Both the position numbers and the translations under genes were made by a program. The notes beneath the pieces were generated by a model. The model saw only the letters and a list, made by a program, of their open reading frames with translations, was not told where the DNA came from and ran no database searches. A stretch of DNA of 64,000 nt from Chalciporus piperatus (Eukaryota > Basidiomycota > Agaricomycetes > Boletales > Boletaceae): contig JBBPTG010000044.1 of NCBI GenBank assembly GCA_038093975.1, positions 1-64,000 of the forward strand, read 5' to 3'. This document shows positions 1-10,020 of this stretch, in pieces. How positions within the stretch are numbered: the stretch's first letter is position 1; each line of letters opens with the position of its first letter.

Positions 1-300
1 CCCTGTCACTTCAGTCACCCAGTCACACCAGTCACTCGGTCATCCAGTGATCCAGTTACTCGAGTCACTCAGTTATCCAGTAGTCCAGTTATCTAGTCAT
101 TCAGTAGTCCAGTCAGTCCAGTCATTCAGTAGTCCAGTGGCCCAGTAGTCCAGTAGTCTAGTCATTCAATAGTCCAGTTACCTAGTTATCCAGTAGTCCA
201 GTCACTCAGTCACTCTATCATTCCAGTAACCCAGTGCTCGAGTAATCATATCACTCCTACTCTGGTCACCCAGTAACCCGAGCAATCCTGAAGTCAATTT
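1..300 (-). repeat. Degenerate ~10-bp-period minisatellite, inverted copy
   Basis: The stretch is built from short variants of CAGTCACTCAGTCATCCAGT, with AGTC/CAGT recurring about every 10 bp. The same array in the opposite orientation occupies 2950-3975 and 17510-18295. It runs off the left edge of the window, so its full length is unknown. Read on the minus strand it is the tail of an element whose inner part lies at about 300-425. Confidence 0.85.
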
Positions 301-360
301 TCACCAGAGATATAATACTAGTTTTCAGAAAGATATATCTTTATGTATCTAATACAATCT

Positions 361-425
361 ATTTACGGGGTCTAGGAGATGCTTGACAATCTTGTACTTA
401 TGCTCAGAATCTATTTACGGAAGTG
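361..425 (-). pseudogene. Plasma-membrane H+-ATPase fragment (tip of PMA1-like P-domain)
   Basis: On the minus strand about 30 bp can be read as EHKYKIVKHL, which matches the GVFPEHKYEIVKRL motif of fungal P-type proton pumps. It is followed by the same AT-rich tail that follows the larger H+-ATPase fragment at 2820-2880. The fragment and tail together form an inverted repeat with about 2820-2950. This is a captured fragment, not a gene. Confidence 0.6.
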
Positions 426-544
426 CACAAAGACCGCAAGAAACATGTAGCAATGGCCCTGTGCTTGGTTAGCTTTGGGATGAAGCGCACGAGTACAATA
501 CTGACATATGGACTTACTGTTTAAGCCTGTTGGGGCTGAACAAC

Positions 545-1700
545 TCAATGCGGCGTTGGGGAGACTTGGTCAATGTTGATGCAAGATTGCAGGGTGGCAC
601 AGATACTCACGAATATCAGCAAGCTCTTGTCGTTGAATGCAATGCGCTGAAGCCTGTGCAGTGAGGACCGGGTGGAGGATAGTGCGACCAGCCACTGTGC
701 ACGGCTCTCGTGGAAGTTGGTCCACAGCTCGAGAGAGCCATCGTTGGAGGCCTCAACGGTCTCAAAGGGCGTAAAAGGCCTCACTGCCCGCTTTGGCGTG
801 AATGTAGAGCTTGTGGGTGCCATCAACGAGGTCGGTTTTCATTCCAGAAATGTAGGACGGGGAAGACTCCAAGTCGGACCGGCATTGCGCTCTCCATGTG
901 ATCCAAGGCGTTGATTTGCTGCGCGTGAGTGAAGAGCTAAAAACTATTGAGACGAGGGAGTTTGGGCGAATGAAGTACTTACAGTCACTGGATTTGGGCC
1001 AACACTACATTGGCGGGGAAGAGTGAGGCATGGGATGGAGGAAGGATAGTGGAATGTTCGTGATGTGTTCTTCAAAAGCCTGTCAAAAGGCCCGTATCAC
1101 ACGGATCAATTTTGCATTGATGTACTTGGCGAGAGCAAAGCACTCACGAAGAGGATAGCAGCGCAGGCAGCGAAGACGGTCGAGTGGCACGAGTCTGCGA
1201 GCCGATGTGGAGATATGGGTTACCGAAGCCAGCACTGACTCTCGGAAATGCCGAGTTGTACTTGCGCCGAGACGAGTGCTGTAGGTGAAGGCGGGTTCAT
1301 AGTTGACAGGATCCTGGTAGAGGTGGTAGTACCATTGCGGACAAGAACAACGACACCGTGAACATTAGTCGTGATGATTGAGAGGTATCGAGAAGTGGCT
1401 AGGAGCGAAAACGTACCTGGAAGCGCTTTCAGGAAGACGTGTCCAACGAGTCTTGCCGGTGTGAGAGGTTGTGCGGACTGGGCCGCGACTCTTCTTTCGT
1501 AGGCTGGCGATCTTTTCCACGCTCGACATGGTAGGTGAGATGGGACGGAAAGCCTGGAGGTCGTCATACCAGTCGCTGGGGGCTGGAATGCTGACGACGA
1601 GCAACATTGTGGTTAGACTTGCGCAAGATGGGACTTAGAGTTGCACTGGAATATTATATAAGCGCTTGGTAAGCTCAACTGCACGTCGAACACGTCTAAC
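545..1700. other. Unrecognised repeated segment shared with 15986-16640
   Basis: On the minus strand, 740-860 encodes a TDLVDGTHKLYIHAKAG-like string, and 16030-16230 encodes two versions of the same (TDLVDSRELHVHAKVGGEG). The part around 1300-1610 likewise resembles 16340-16560. It may be another captured host-gene fragment, but I do not recognise the parent. No intact reading frame is convincing. Confidence 0.4.
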
Positions 1701-1739
1701 TAAGCTAACTACAACTCGACTACAACCCAACTTTTGACC

Positions 1740-1975
1740 CAAGACTCAACACCAACAAGGGCTCGTGGTCACCACATCGAACAAATCTCCGAGGTCGCCC
1801 TTGTCGTCCCCGGCGTTCTGTGGAGTCCCTCAAGAAGATCAAGGAAGCCGTCGCCCTCCTCAAGAGCCTTAACGCCCACGCCAACGCTGGTTTCAACTCT
1901 CGCAAGCTCCGTGCAGGTGCGCAACCGCCGTTACCGCCAACACCGTGGTCCGCTCATCGTTTAACAACGAGGACA
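1740..1975 (+). pseudogene. 60S ribosomal protein L4 fragment
   Basis: Two frames together read ARGHHIEQISEVALVVP, then KKIKEAVALLKSLNAHA, then SRKLRAG, then RNRRYRQHRGPLIV. These are consecutive motifs of eukaryotic ribosomal protein L4 (uL4), including the RGHRIEQIPEVPLVV and RNRRYRQRRGPLIVYNED blocks. The frame changes between blocks and no start or stop belongs to the family, so it is a dead fragment. Similar pieces recur at 2305-2490, 16640-16760, 29260-29440 and 30240-30780. Confidence 0.8.
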
Positions 1976-2029
1976 GTGCCCTCTCACCGGAGAATCACTC
2001 CCAGAGCAAGAAGGTTGGCGACCAATGTT

Positions 2030-2300
2030 TCTCGTGAGTGGGACGTCTCTCGTGCCCATGCTGGCATCAAGCTTTTGGATTTCAGGCCAAGTTTCAACCC
2101 TGTCTACAAGCATATGGAGACAACCTATCGTGAAGAGTCGTCTGGCAAACTCAAGTGTGTCACGAATGGTATGACTGGTATCATCATCGAGCTCTGCACT
2201 GACGAGATCGAGAACAAGCTGCAAGCCGACATCGAGAAGTTCGCTACACGTGGTCTTCGCGCGCTTGCTGTCGCTTACGAGGAGGCAGACATTCTCAAGG
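2030..2300 (+). pseudogene. Plasma-membrane H+-ATPase fragment A
   Basis: The reading frame gives HAGIKLLDFRPSFNPVYK, then ETTYREESSGKLKCVTNGMT, then IIIELCTDEIENKLQADIE and ATRGLRALAVAYEE. These are successive motifs of the nucleotide-binding domain of fungal PMA1-type P-type proton pumps (compare FNPVDKRTEITYREESTGK). It is flanked on both sides by ribosomal protein L4 sequence, so the segment is a chimera. Several substitutions and the absence of the phosphorylation and membrane domains rule out function. Confidence 0.85.
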
Positions 2301-2304
2301 TTCC

Positions 2305-2490
2305 AACTCTCGCAAGCTCCGTGCAGGTGCGCAACCGCCGTTACCGCCAATGCCGTGGTCTGCTACTCATTTACAACGAGGATAGTGCCAAGGTAACCAA
2401 CCCTGATGTCACCCGGCGCTTCATCAACAGCACAGAAATCCAGTCCGACGTCCGTCCCGCAAACGCCAAGACTCAGAAACGCCGCACGGC
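2305..2490 (+). pseudogene. Second ribosomal protein L4 fragment
   Basis: A second copy of the SRKLRAG / RNRRYRQ block (nearly the same DNA as 1900-1950) is followed by YNEDSAKVTNPDVTRRFINS and TEIQSDVRPANAKTQKRR. In L4 the NPDVTRLINSDEIQSVVRPAG motif lies far downstream of the RNRR motif, so the middle of the gene has been deleted. It sits between two H+-ATPase fragments. Confidence 0.75.
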
Positions 2491-2870
2491 ATTCGTTGAG
2501 CTCTGCACGCGTAACAAGACTGACGAGATTAGAACAAAGTGGAAGTCGATGTCGAGGAGTTTGCTGCTCGCGCCGCCGCGCGGTCCTTGCGTGCTTGCTG
2601 CCAGTGTCACTTATGATGAGTTGGACAGTAATGATTTTGTGAATGAGGGTAACAGTTTCAAACTCATTGGTCTACTCACTGTCTTCGATCCCCCTCATGA
2701 AGACACCAAGCAAACCTGCCAAGGTCCTCAAGGAGGGGCCTGCACCTGGCGGCGAGTACGTGAGCCTGGACGAGATGAATTTGAATACCGACGGTTTTGC
2801 TGGCGTTTTCCCTGGGCGTAAGTACGAGATTGTCAAGTGTCTCCTAGATCCCATAAATAGGTTGTATTAG
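2490..2870 (+). pseudogene. Plasma-membrane H+-ATPase fragment B
   Basis: It begins with a repeat of the FVELCTRNKTDEI motif already present in fragment A. It continues with YDELDSNDFVNEGNSFKLIG and LLTVFDPPHEDTKQT, then, after a frame change near 2715, KVLKEGPAPGGEYVSLDEMN and DGFAGVFPGRKYEIVK. These match the P-domain of PMA1-like proton pumps in order. Because part of the motif occurs in both A and B, the element carries a partly duplicated copy of the gene. The similarity ends near 2850 at the AT-rich joint. Confidence 0.85.
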
Positions 2871-2949
2871 ATACATAAATACATATGTTATTGAAAACTA
2901 GTGTTGTATCTCTGGATATGGGTCTTGAAAATTAACTTCGGGATTCATT

Positions 2950-3975
2950 GGGTTGCTGAGTGACCAGAGTACTGAGTGAGTAGAGTGATAAGATTACTCG
3001 AGCACTGGGTTACTGGAATGATGGAGTGACTGAGCGACTGAACTACTGGACTACTGAATGACTGGACTACTGGACTACTGGACTACTGGACTACTGAATG
3101 ACTAGATAACTGGACTACTGGATAACTGAGTGACTCGAGTAACTGGATCACTGGATGACCGAGTGACTGGTGTGACTGGGTGACTGAAGTGACAGGGTGA
3201 CTGGACTACTGGACTACTGAGATGATTGACTGACTGACTGACTAAATGACTGACTGACTGGGTAACTGGATTGACTGGAGTATTGACTGACTGGACCACT
3301 GGACTGACTAGAGTACTGGAGTACTGACTGACTGGACTGACTGGACTGACTGGATCACTGGATGACCGAGTGACTGGTGTGACTGGGTGACTGGTGTGAC
3401 TGAAATGACTGGGTGACTGGATTGACTGGAGTACTGACTCACTGGATCACTGGAGTGACTGGAGCACTGGAGTACTTACTCACTGGACTGACTGGAGTAT
3501 TGGAGTATTGACAGACTGGAGTGACTGAGATTACTGGAGCACTGAGTGACTGAATTACTGGGACACTGAATGATTGGGTAACTAGGCTACTGGGCTACTG
3601 GGCTACTGAGACTATTGAATTGCCTGGCTGACTGGCCCACTGAGTTATTGAGATTACTGAAATGAGTGAATGACTGGATCACTCAGTTACTAGGCTAGTG
3701 AGATAACTGAGATAACTGGATAACTGGATAACTGGGCTACTGCAGTAACTGAAATAACTGGAATAACTGGATAACTGAATAACTGGGCTTCTGAGACAGC
3801 TGAAATGACTACAGCACTGAAGCACTTGGCTACTGAATGACTGAGATTACTGAAATAACTGGAGCACTGGGCCACTGGGCCACTGAATGTGATAGAATGT
3901 CTGAATGTACTGAATTGACTGGACCATTGGGCTACTGGATGACTGATTTAACTGATCCAGTCATTCCAGTAACTT
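2950..3975 (+). repeat. ~10-bp-period minisatellite, about 1 kb
   Basis: Variants of GACTGGACTACTGAATGACT repeat for about 1 kb with no reading frame of interest. It is the reverse complement of the array at 1-300 and of the same sense as the one at 17510-18295. It ends at the hairpin of element 1. Confidence 0.9.
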
Positions 3976-3998
3976 CAGACTTTTTGCAGTCTTGCTGA

Positions 3999-5373
3999 TG
4001 AGGCGAAGGAGAACTTGCGCTGCAAGAATTTGACCTTGTGTTTCGCGATTGCGAGCCACACGATAATACTTTCCTCTTGCTCATCAAGGTGCGTATTCTA
4101 TGCACTATCTATAGCTCCCAAGTCAGCCCTGTTTCTCTCAGTCCATCCTTGCGTTCATCTGCGGTAAACATGAAAATGCAATATCACGCATCCTGAGCTT
4201 GATCTCGACTCAAGACGATATCAGTGCACACTGCTACTCTCAGGTACATTTATTTTCGAAGCATGAACTACGACCGTGATCTTTGGCATCTTCCGCAGGT
4301 CTTGGCTTATATGTACCTGGAAAGGGGTAATGATGAACTTGCGTTACGTGCTATCGCCGAACACGCACCGGTTCAATCCTCCTCTTATGAAAATCACCAT
4401 CTCATGACTATTTCGCTTGTACGCATTGTCCCTCCAACCACATTATGCTGTATATTAACGCCCCTGAAAGATATCAGGCTGGAGCTTTGACAGGCTGGAA
4501 TCAATGGCACAACAGTGCCTGCTCGAGATGCTTTTTTCTGCTAGACGCACGAAGGAGCCCACGGAAACTCTTCAGCGGACGGTCGACACATTAAACGATC
4601 AGAACAAAGAACGTCCAATTGGCCATATCTTGGAAGAGATCATCACCAAGTCCGGTGAAGTGAGCGCATTGGCATGGGTCGGGAAGTCATCGGCCCATAA
4701 TAGCTCTCTCCCGTGTTCTCTTTCATCGTACGGTCAAGGCCCGCACATTCCTGAGCCACTCGGATCAGCCGAAATGGAGGAGCGCACCAAGGAACTCCGG
4801 GAGAATTTCTCGCAACTTGAGGCTGCGTTGATCTACGACCGGGTCGTTCGTCTACCGGAACTACGCTTTTCTAGTCACCATCGGCTACATCTCCCGTGCA
4901 TCGTGTTCCCTGTCAATGGCCTGACCAGCAGCCGGGAGAATTTCTATTGTGCCAGGGCTGATGGTATTGGCCTCGTGGAGTTCACAGCGGAAGACCCGCT
5001 CCCGCTGAACGAACCACACAAACTGGTGTTTGCGAACCCATGGATCCATAATATTCTTGGGTCGTATGACGATCTGCTGCAGGACGACGACTCGCAGATG
5101 GAGACTGAGGACTCGGACTCGGACTCGGACTCGGACTTGTTCTCGGCCTTGGACACGGACACGGACATGACGGAAGCCAATTTGGTAGAGAACACATACT
5201 CCCAGCCATTGCAGCTGATCGCTCGCCTTGGACAGTCATTCAGTATGTTCTTGCTTCTGAAGCAACGGGATGGATCACACATTCGCGTTGCATCCCAAAA
5301 CGAGATCATCGTGACGGGTCTTGGAATCGAGGTTCCGAAGAACATCCGTACGGAGGTCTTGGAAATCCAGTAA
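3999..5373 (+). pseudogene. 5'-truncated TPR / HET-associated C-terminal gene (copy 1)
   Basis: Exons read GEGELALQEFDLVFRDCEP...LLLIK (to about 4088), SILAFICGKHENAIS...CYSQ (4141-4241), VLAYMYLERGNDELALRAI...TISL (from 4300), then a long last exon ending at the stop 5371-5373. They match the TPR part and the C-terminal domain of the full gene at 53930-57990, in the same order. The N-terminal WD40 part is absent because element 1 abuts the first exon. The HET domain is also absent: TPR sequence passes directly to the motif GHILEEIITKSGEVSALAW. The last exon contains an Asp/Ser/Glu run (about 5095-5170). From 4504 the final exon is open for 289 codons, so a short protein could still be made, but the gene as inherited is incomplete. 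Confidence 0.75.
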
Positions 5374-6412
5374 TTCTTTTCAAGATATGTGTTTCGTTGT
5401 TCATTTTGAAGGTTAATTTGCAGTGGAACTGTTCTTTGCTATCTCCCGTAATCATTTCACTCTCTTTTTTGTCTCATGTATGATGGCTCCCGAGTTTGTT
5501 CGATCTACACTGGGATGTAGATGTGATCTTCGAATTTATCATTTTCTTTGCTCGCTTGTCCAATCTCACTGGAGACGTGAAGGAATGTGAAAGACTAATG
5601 AACTGAGAACAGTGGCAGATCGTGGGACACAGCGACAAGAAAATTCCACGCGCCACTGGCCACCGCCAGTCTTCTCTCGTTTGATTCCGTCCTCTACTTC
5701 CATCGGAGCGTATACCTTTCCTCTCAACAAGTGCGATTCGTCTGTTTTGACATCCAGTCTCGCGGCAGAAGCATTCAAGTTCATGGACTCAGAGTCTGAT
5801 GGATCCGGATCATCCTGGTCGCGCAAGTTGGATCAAATATGGTTTCAGGTGCGTATAGGTGAGCATATGATGACTCCCAAACTGCCTAACAGCCTACCTA
5901 TCTCGATCAACTCGAGAAATGTTGTCCGCGAGTACTAGAAAATTCTAGATGGCGACATGTCGATGTGATGATGTCAGCTTCTTTGGGATGGAAGCACAGC
6001 AAGAAGAATGAAAGGTCGCAAACAAAATGTCTAGTATCACACAGCCAGGGGAGCGAGTCGATCGATCGGACACAAGGCGAAGACATTTCAGCCACATATA
6101 GGAGGACTGACCCAGGGTAATAGAATCATTAAAATACGTAGTACCTCAGTCTAGATACGGTTCGCGATGAGTCGTCCGTGAGGATGCGAAGGGTTCCTCA
6201 TCGGAGGGTAGGGGAAACAGTGTGGTGGCCTCAAGAGATGGGCTCGACATCAAGATCGATGGTCCATATTCCGCACAAAAGAATGGAAGTTTTCAAACAA
6301 CACGTGCACTAACAGGCTAATGATACAGACTAGCGAACGAAAGTGATTTGTGCATAGGTTAGAAGTACAGACAATGCCCAAAATATGGAGAAACGGAATG
6401 ACTACATATGCA
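5374..6412. other. Intergenic region between two convergent HET-family copies
   Basis: This is roughly 1 kb between the 3' end of copy 1 (+) and of copy 2 (-). Short open stretches exist, but none shows family motifs, splice structure or codon pattern I can support. Confidence 0.5.
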
Positions 6413-8860
6413 TTATAGTATCTCGAGCACCTCAGCACGGATGTCCTTTGGATCATTGCATCCCAGGCCAGGGACAATTATCTCGCTCCCTGCAGCTACC
6501 CGTTTGTAGGCACCATCAGGCTGTCTCAGAAGCAACAACGCGTTGAACGGTTGCCCGAGGCGTGCGATCAGTCACAATGCCCGAGTATATGCGTCCGATG
6601 CGACCGTAGGAGCTTCCTCGATGAGCGAAGCGTGAACCAACTTTGATTCCACGCCGACTCTGCTGTTGCCCGAGTCCGTGATAGAGTCTTGGTTTGTCTC
6701 TGATTCAATTTCTGAGACGACACTCCCACGCGCGTCATCGAGATCATGAGTCCACGGGTTCACCAACAGGAGTCTCCCAGGCTCCTTCAGCGGAAGCGAG
6801 TCTGACATCGTAAACTCCACGTGGCCAATCCCGGTCACCTCAGCGCTATAGACATTCTCGGAATCCTTGCAAAGGCTCTTGACGCGGAATACGATGCATG
6901 GAAGATGTAGGCGGAAATGAGCGAAGCGTACGGGCTGCAGGCGAGTGACCCGATCATAAACAACCATGGCATCGAGTGGTGGAATCCTGGTTATCAATTT
7001 CACGACGCAGGCTACTATTTCGCTTTCTTCAACGTAAGGAGGAGTGTATAGGGTTTGGGTGTAGACAGAAGGTGAAGCTGGAAGACAGCTGTTGCACGTG
7101 GATGACACCCCGGTCCAGGCCAGCAGACCCGCTTCGCCCGAACGTGTTATGATTCCCTCCAGGATACGACCGTGAGCAGCTTCTTTTTCGTCCGCTTCTA
7201 ACGAGCTGACCATCTACAAAAGAGTTTCGGCGATTTGCCGGATATTAATATCTATCGGAAATACTTATTATCCATTCAAAATTAGTATGAACAAGGCTTA
7301 CAAGCGATATGGTCGTCAAGTGAGGATATTTCTTGGAGCACTCCTGGCGCGGAACACCTTGGAACAGCTGTGTCGCACGTGCGTGATCCCCTTGCTTCAC
7401 GTACATGCTGCCAAGGACCTGCAGGAGATACCAACATCAGCCTCCGCAAGTGGTTATCATATAATATACATGCCTGGACGTAGTATGGTCGTGTGTCGTC
7501 ATCCGCAGTGGCGATCAAGCCAACCACGCGGGAAATCGCGTCTTCATTCTTCCCGGAGACGAATAGGAGTACAGCCTGTTGGAAAAGATCTCAGTCGCAG
7601 GGAATTCCAAGAACATCGAACGCACCTTAACGAGCAATAGAAACCTGTTATCGTGGGGATCACAGTCACTAAACACGAAATCGAACGCCTGCAGTGCAAG
7701 TTCCTGTTCGCCTTTATATACAAGTGCGTAAGCCATTGAGATGTGGCCTATAGGCGACAGCTTAATTTGAAGGGACTTGACGGGTGCTTGGGTGAACATG
7801 AACACGTCACACCGAAGAATCGCAGTCTACCTTTTCGGCATCGTCGATAGCTGCATCCCATTATTGAAGGTGCGTCCGAACAAGAGCACGGTTTGCAAGT
7901 GCGTGGTGACTAGGATCTGAGGACCGCGTGATCTCTTCTAACAGGATCAGGTCGGCATTGGTTGCGTCGGATTGTATCCAAGGTTTGAGAGCGGTATCGC
8001 TCACTTCCAGGAGTGGAAGCTAAGAACGCGTCTGAAAGATATTTGATAAGAAGCGTGGGTTCATTTGAGAAATCAGGAACGCAAACGAATATGCACCTAC
8101 ACGGTCATTGAAGTATACCTGGGGAATGATTTTGCTGAGATCGTGGACTGTGACTTTGCTGCTATATCCGCAAGCGAGGTATCTCTCATCTGGTGAGAGG
8201 GACATGCACTGGATCTTTGCGCTGTGGTCGATACCGCCGTCGATCTGTTTGTGAGTAACGTTGTCCCAAAATGAGACTGAAGCGCCCGCCGAACATGCTA
8301 TGAATCTCCCATTTGATACGAGATTGACGGCACGGTTAAACGATGCGGTGGCGATACGGCCCCCATCTGGCGAGAACGCGACAGCAACGACATTAGAATC
8401 GTGCTGAACAGGAAGAATGAGTCGTCGTCCGGAAGGCATGCTGAAGATCCGGAGAGTGTTGTCATTCGACCCGGAAGCAAATTTTGTCGAATCGCGAGAA
8501 ATGTCGACCGCCATCACCATCACGTAGTCGGAGTACGGTCCAGGTTCTGCAATCTCGACCACCTTTTCGTGAGTGGTCGCATTCCAGACCACCACCCTGT
8601 TTCCACCATCTCCACTGACAATCCACCGCCCATCTCTGGATGCGACCACCGTAGAGACACTCCCATAATGATTCATTGTCGGTCCAACTTGGAGTCCATC
8701 ATCGATTTTCCAACGCTTCAGCGTTTGTTCTTCGCCTCCGGTTACGATGTTATTCCCATCAGATGTGAATGTGACTGCAAGTATCTTATTTTGAATTGTG
8801 ATTTCGGTTGCTTTTGCACCTTGACCTTGGTCAATAAGGTGTTAGCGTGACGCCACCGTC
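6413..8860 (-). pseudogene. WD40-TPR-C-terminal gene, pseudogenised (copy 2 of HET-family gene)
   Basis: Read on the minus strand, the order is WD40 repeats (about 8860-8020; motifs GRWIVSGDGGNRVVVWNATT, FASGSNDNTLRIF, VAFSPDGGRIATASF), TPR-type helices (7990-7280; HHALANRALVRTHLQ, YKGEQELALQAF, MYVKQGDHARATQLF), then the C-terminal domain (7213-6413; GRILEGIITRSGEAGLLAW, DVRFAHFRLHLPC-like core, ending EVLEIL). The HET domain found between TPR and C-terminal domain in the paralogue at 53930-57990 is missing. Two in-frame stops are visible by comparison with that paralogue: TAA at 7861-7863 (Glu codon in HLREW) and TGA at 6572-6574 (Gln codon after AYTRA). It is therefore a pseudogene, although the order of parts shows that WD40, TPR and C-terminal domain belong to one gene. 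Confidence 0.8.
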
Positions 8861-8940
8861 TCCAAAAACCAGTACGCACCCATCCTCAGTCAAGCAGTCC
8901 TAGGCAAGTCCTAGCTGCGCATTTCCTCAGGACATCGATT

Positions 8941-9003
8941 ACCTTGCTTGCAAGGTCATGTTGGTTGGACTTTATCACCTTCACGTGACTTGTTCACGTG
9001 ATT
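8941..9003 (+). repeat. Left arm of a 64-bp terminal-type inverted repeat
   Basis: It begins with the 16-bp palindrome ACCTTGCTTGCAAGGT and continues to two TTCACGTGA palindromes. The reverse complement of 19710-19774 matches it over the whole length at about 85% by eye. Similarity stops abruptly on both sides. Confidence 0.75.
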
Positions 9004-9021
9004 CAATTATGTAAGGTCATG

Positions 9022-9064
9022 TACCACCACCACCACCACCACCACCACCACCACCACCACCATC
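9022..9064 (+). repeat. (CAC)n microsatellite
   Basis: About 14 CAC triplets, ending in CATCAT. In the frame of the following open reading frame it would encode poly-histidine, but the array may lie upstream of the true start. Confidence 0.95.
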
Positions 9065-9129
9065 ATAATTCTCCATCGTTGGTTCTACTTTGTTCTTGCG
9101 TTGCCACTATTGGCAAATACTGCCCTATA

Positions 9130-9495
9130 ATGTCTCTCTTCACCTCTCAAGACCCAGCAATACCACAATTTGAGCAAAGGGATAGGTCACCCCCACCCCC
9201 TGACGAATCCCAACAGCCAGCTCATTTTGTCGGTCTTCAACTAACCGTCTCTGGACTCGAACATCATGATGTTCGAGCCGCTGTAACTCACCTACATCGG
9301 ATAGTTCAAGATTATAACCGTGCACACCCCACTGACCAAATGCCGCCCCTATCTATCACACCTTCGGATTCTCGCTCCCCTGTGGACTACGTTTCTGTCT
9401 CCCTCCCTCCGCAAGCTTCTGCACAACTGCGCCCTGACTGGCTGGAGAACATTCGCAAAGTCTTGTGCAGCATGGAAGGCATCCACGCAGCCTGA
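9130..9495 (+). CDS. Hypothetical protein, probably a remnant
   Basis: An open frame from the ATG at 9130 gives about 121 residues starting MSLFTSQDPAIPQFEQ. It has a Pro-rich segment, then a more ordered part (LTVSGLEHHDVRAAVTHLHR, LRPDWLENIRKVLC). The frame is open further up to an ATG at 9019, which would add a poly-His run from the microsatellite. I prefer 9130 because the repeat looks non-coding. I recognise no family. It ends 12 bp before the retroelement LTR, so the 3' part of a longer gene may have been lost to the insertion. It lies just inside the 64-bp inverted repeat and may belong to that element. Confidence 0.35.
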   Translation: MSLFTSQDPAIPQFEQRDRSPPPPDESQQPAHFVGLQLTVSGLEHHDVRAAVTHLHRIVQDYNRAHPTDQMPPLSITPSDSRSPVDYVSVSLPPQASAQLRPDWLENIRKVLCSMEGIHAA

Positions 9496-9507
9496 AAGGT
9501 CAATAAC

Positions 9508-9975
9508 TGTTACGCTTGTGCCGGGTAGGTCAAAGCGTAGACACAAAAGCCTAGTCAAAGCAAGGGTTTCTAAGGTAGCCTAACGATGGGATGTCCACGT
9601 TAAGGCCTAGCGTCCGTTCAAGAGTGGGACGGTGACTCTCAGAGGGTTCACAGGAAGCAAGGAATGACCAAGCTAGATTGCGTAGGTCTAAGTTAAGGTT
9701 ACAGGAGAAACTCGAGGGTTTATATAAGTAGAGAAACGAGTTAAGGGCAGGCATGGAACCGGTTGGAATGTGTAAGAACAAGCTATGACGAATAGGAATG
9801 AGTCATGCTTGGTAAGAGTACGAGTCAGCGATGACGAAGTATGGAATGTGAAAGAACATCGAAGAACATCCGCTGACTAAAGCAAGCAAGAAATAAGAGG
9901 CCTAGGCAGGACTCGAACCAGCGACTAGGACTTAGTACAAGGTAATGAGAAAGGAAAGAATGAATGATCGTAACA
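9508..9975 (-). repeat. 3' LTR of the gypsy element (468 bp)
   Basis: It is bounded by perfect inverted termini TGTTACG...CGTAACA. On the minus strand a TATATAAAC box (about 9718-9728) gives a plausible U3 promoter. Immediately inside, the minus strand reads ACGGGGGTAA, a polypurine tract for plus-strand priming. Flanking host bases are ATAAC (9503-9507). The matching target-site copy cannot be checked because the other end is lost. No second LTR copy was found in the window. Confidence 0.85.
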
Positions 9976-10020
9976 TTACCCCCGTATTAGAATCAAGTCA
10001 TCGACGAAGATAAAAACTAG

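Larger units (their letters stand above)
430..3998 (+). mobile_element. Chimeric gene-fragment repeat with Helitron-like 3' end (element 1)
   Basis: The body holds an unrecognised part (about 430-1700) that resembles 15986-16640, then interleaved ribosomal protein L4 and H+-ATPase pieces (1740-2870), an AT-rich joint, and a minisatellite. It ends in a hairpin, AGACT (3977-3981) pairing with AGTCT (3988-3992), then CTGA (3995-3998) followed by T. CTRR after a hairpin and a T in the flank is the usual Helitron 3' signature, and capture of several host genes is a known Helitron habit. No Rep/helicase gene is present, so any mobility would have been non-autonomous. The left boundary is unclear because an inverted relative abuts it. 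Downstream the DNA passes straight into a truncated HET-family gene, which is consistent with insertion into that gene. Confidence 0.55.

Noticed and set aside
1820..2821. One 333-codon gene
   Set aside because: The frame is a chimera of L4 and H+-ATPase pieces, some read in the wrong frame, so the open length is chance within captured fragments.
2950..3975. Possible CRISPR array from regularly spaced repeats
   Set aside because: The period is about 10 bp with drifting units and no unique spacers, in a eukaryotic genome; it is a minisatellite.
4944..5345. Minus-strand Ser/Glu-rich ORF
   Set aside because: It is the complement of the Asp/Ser repeat region in HET-family copy 1.
9019..9066. 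Natural poly-histidine protein N-terminus
   Set aside because: The histidines come from a perfect (CAC)n microsatellite just upstream of a better start at 9130.
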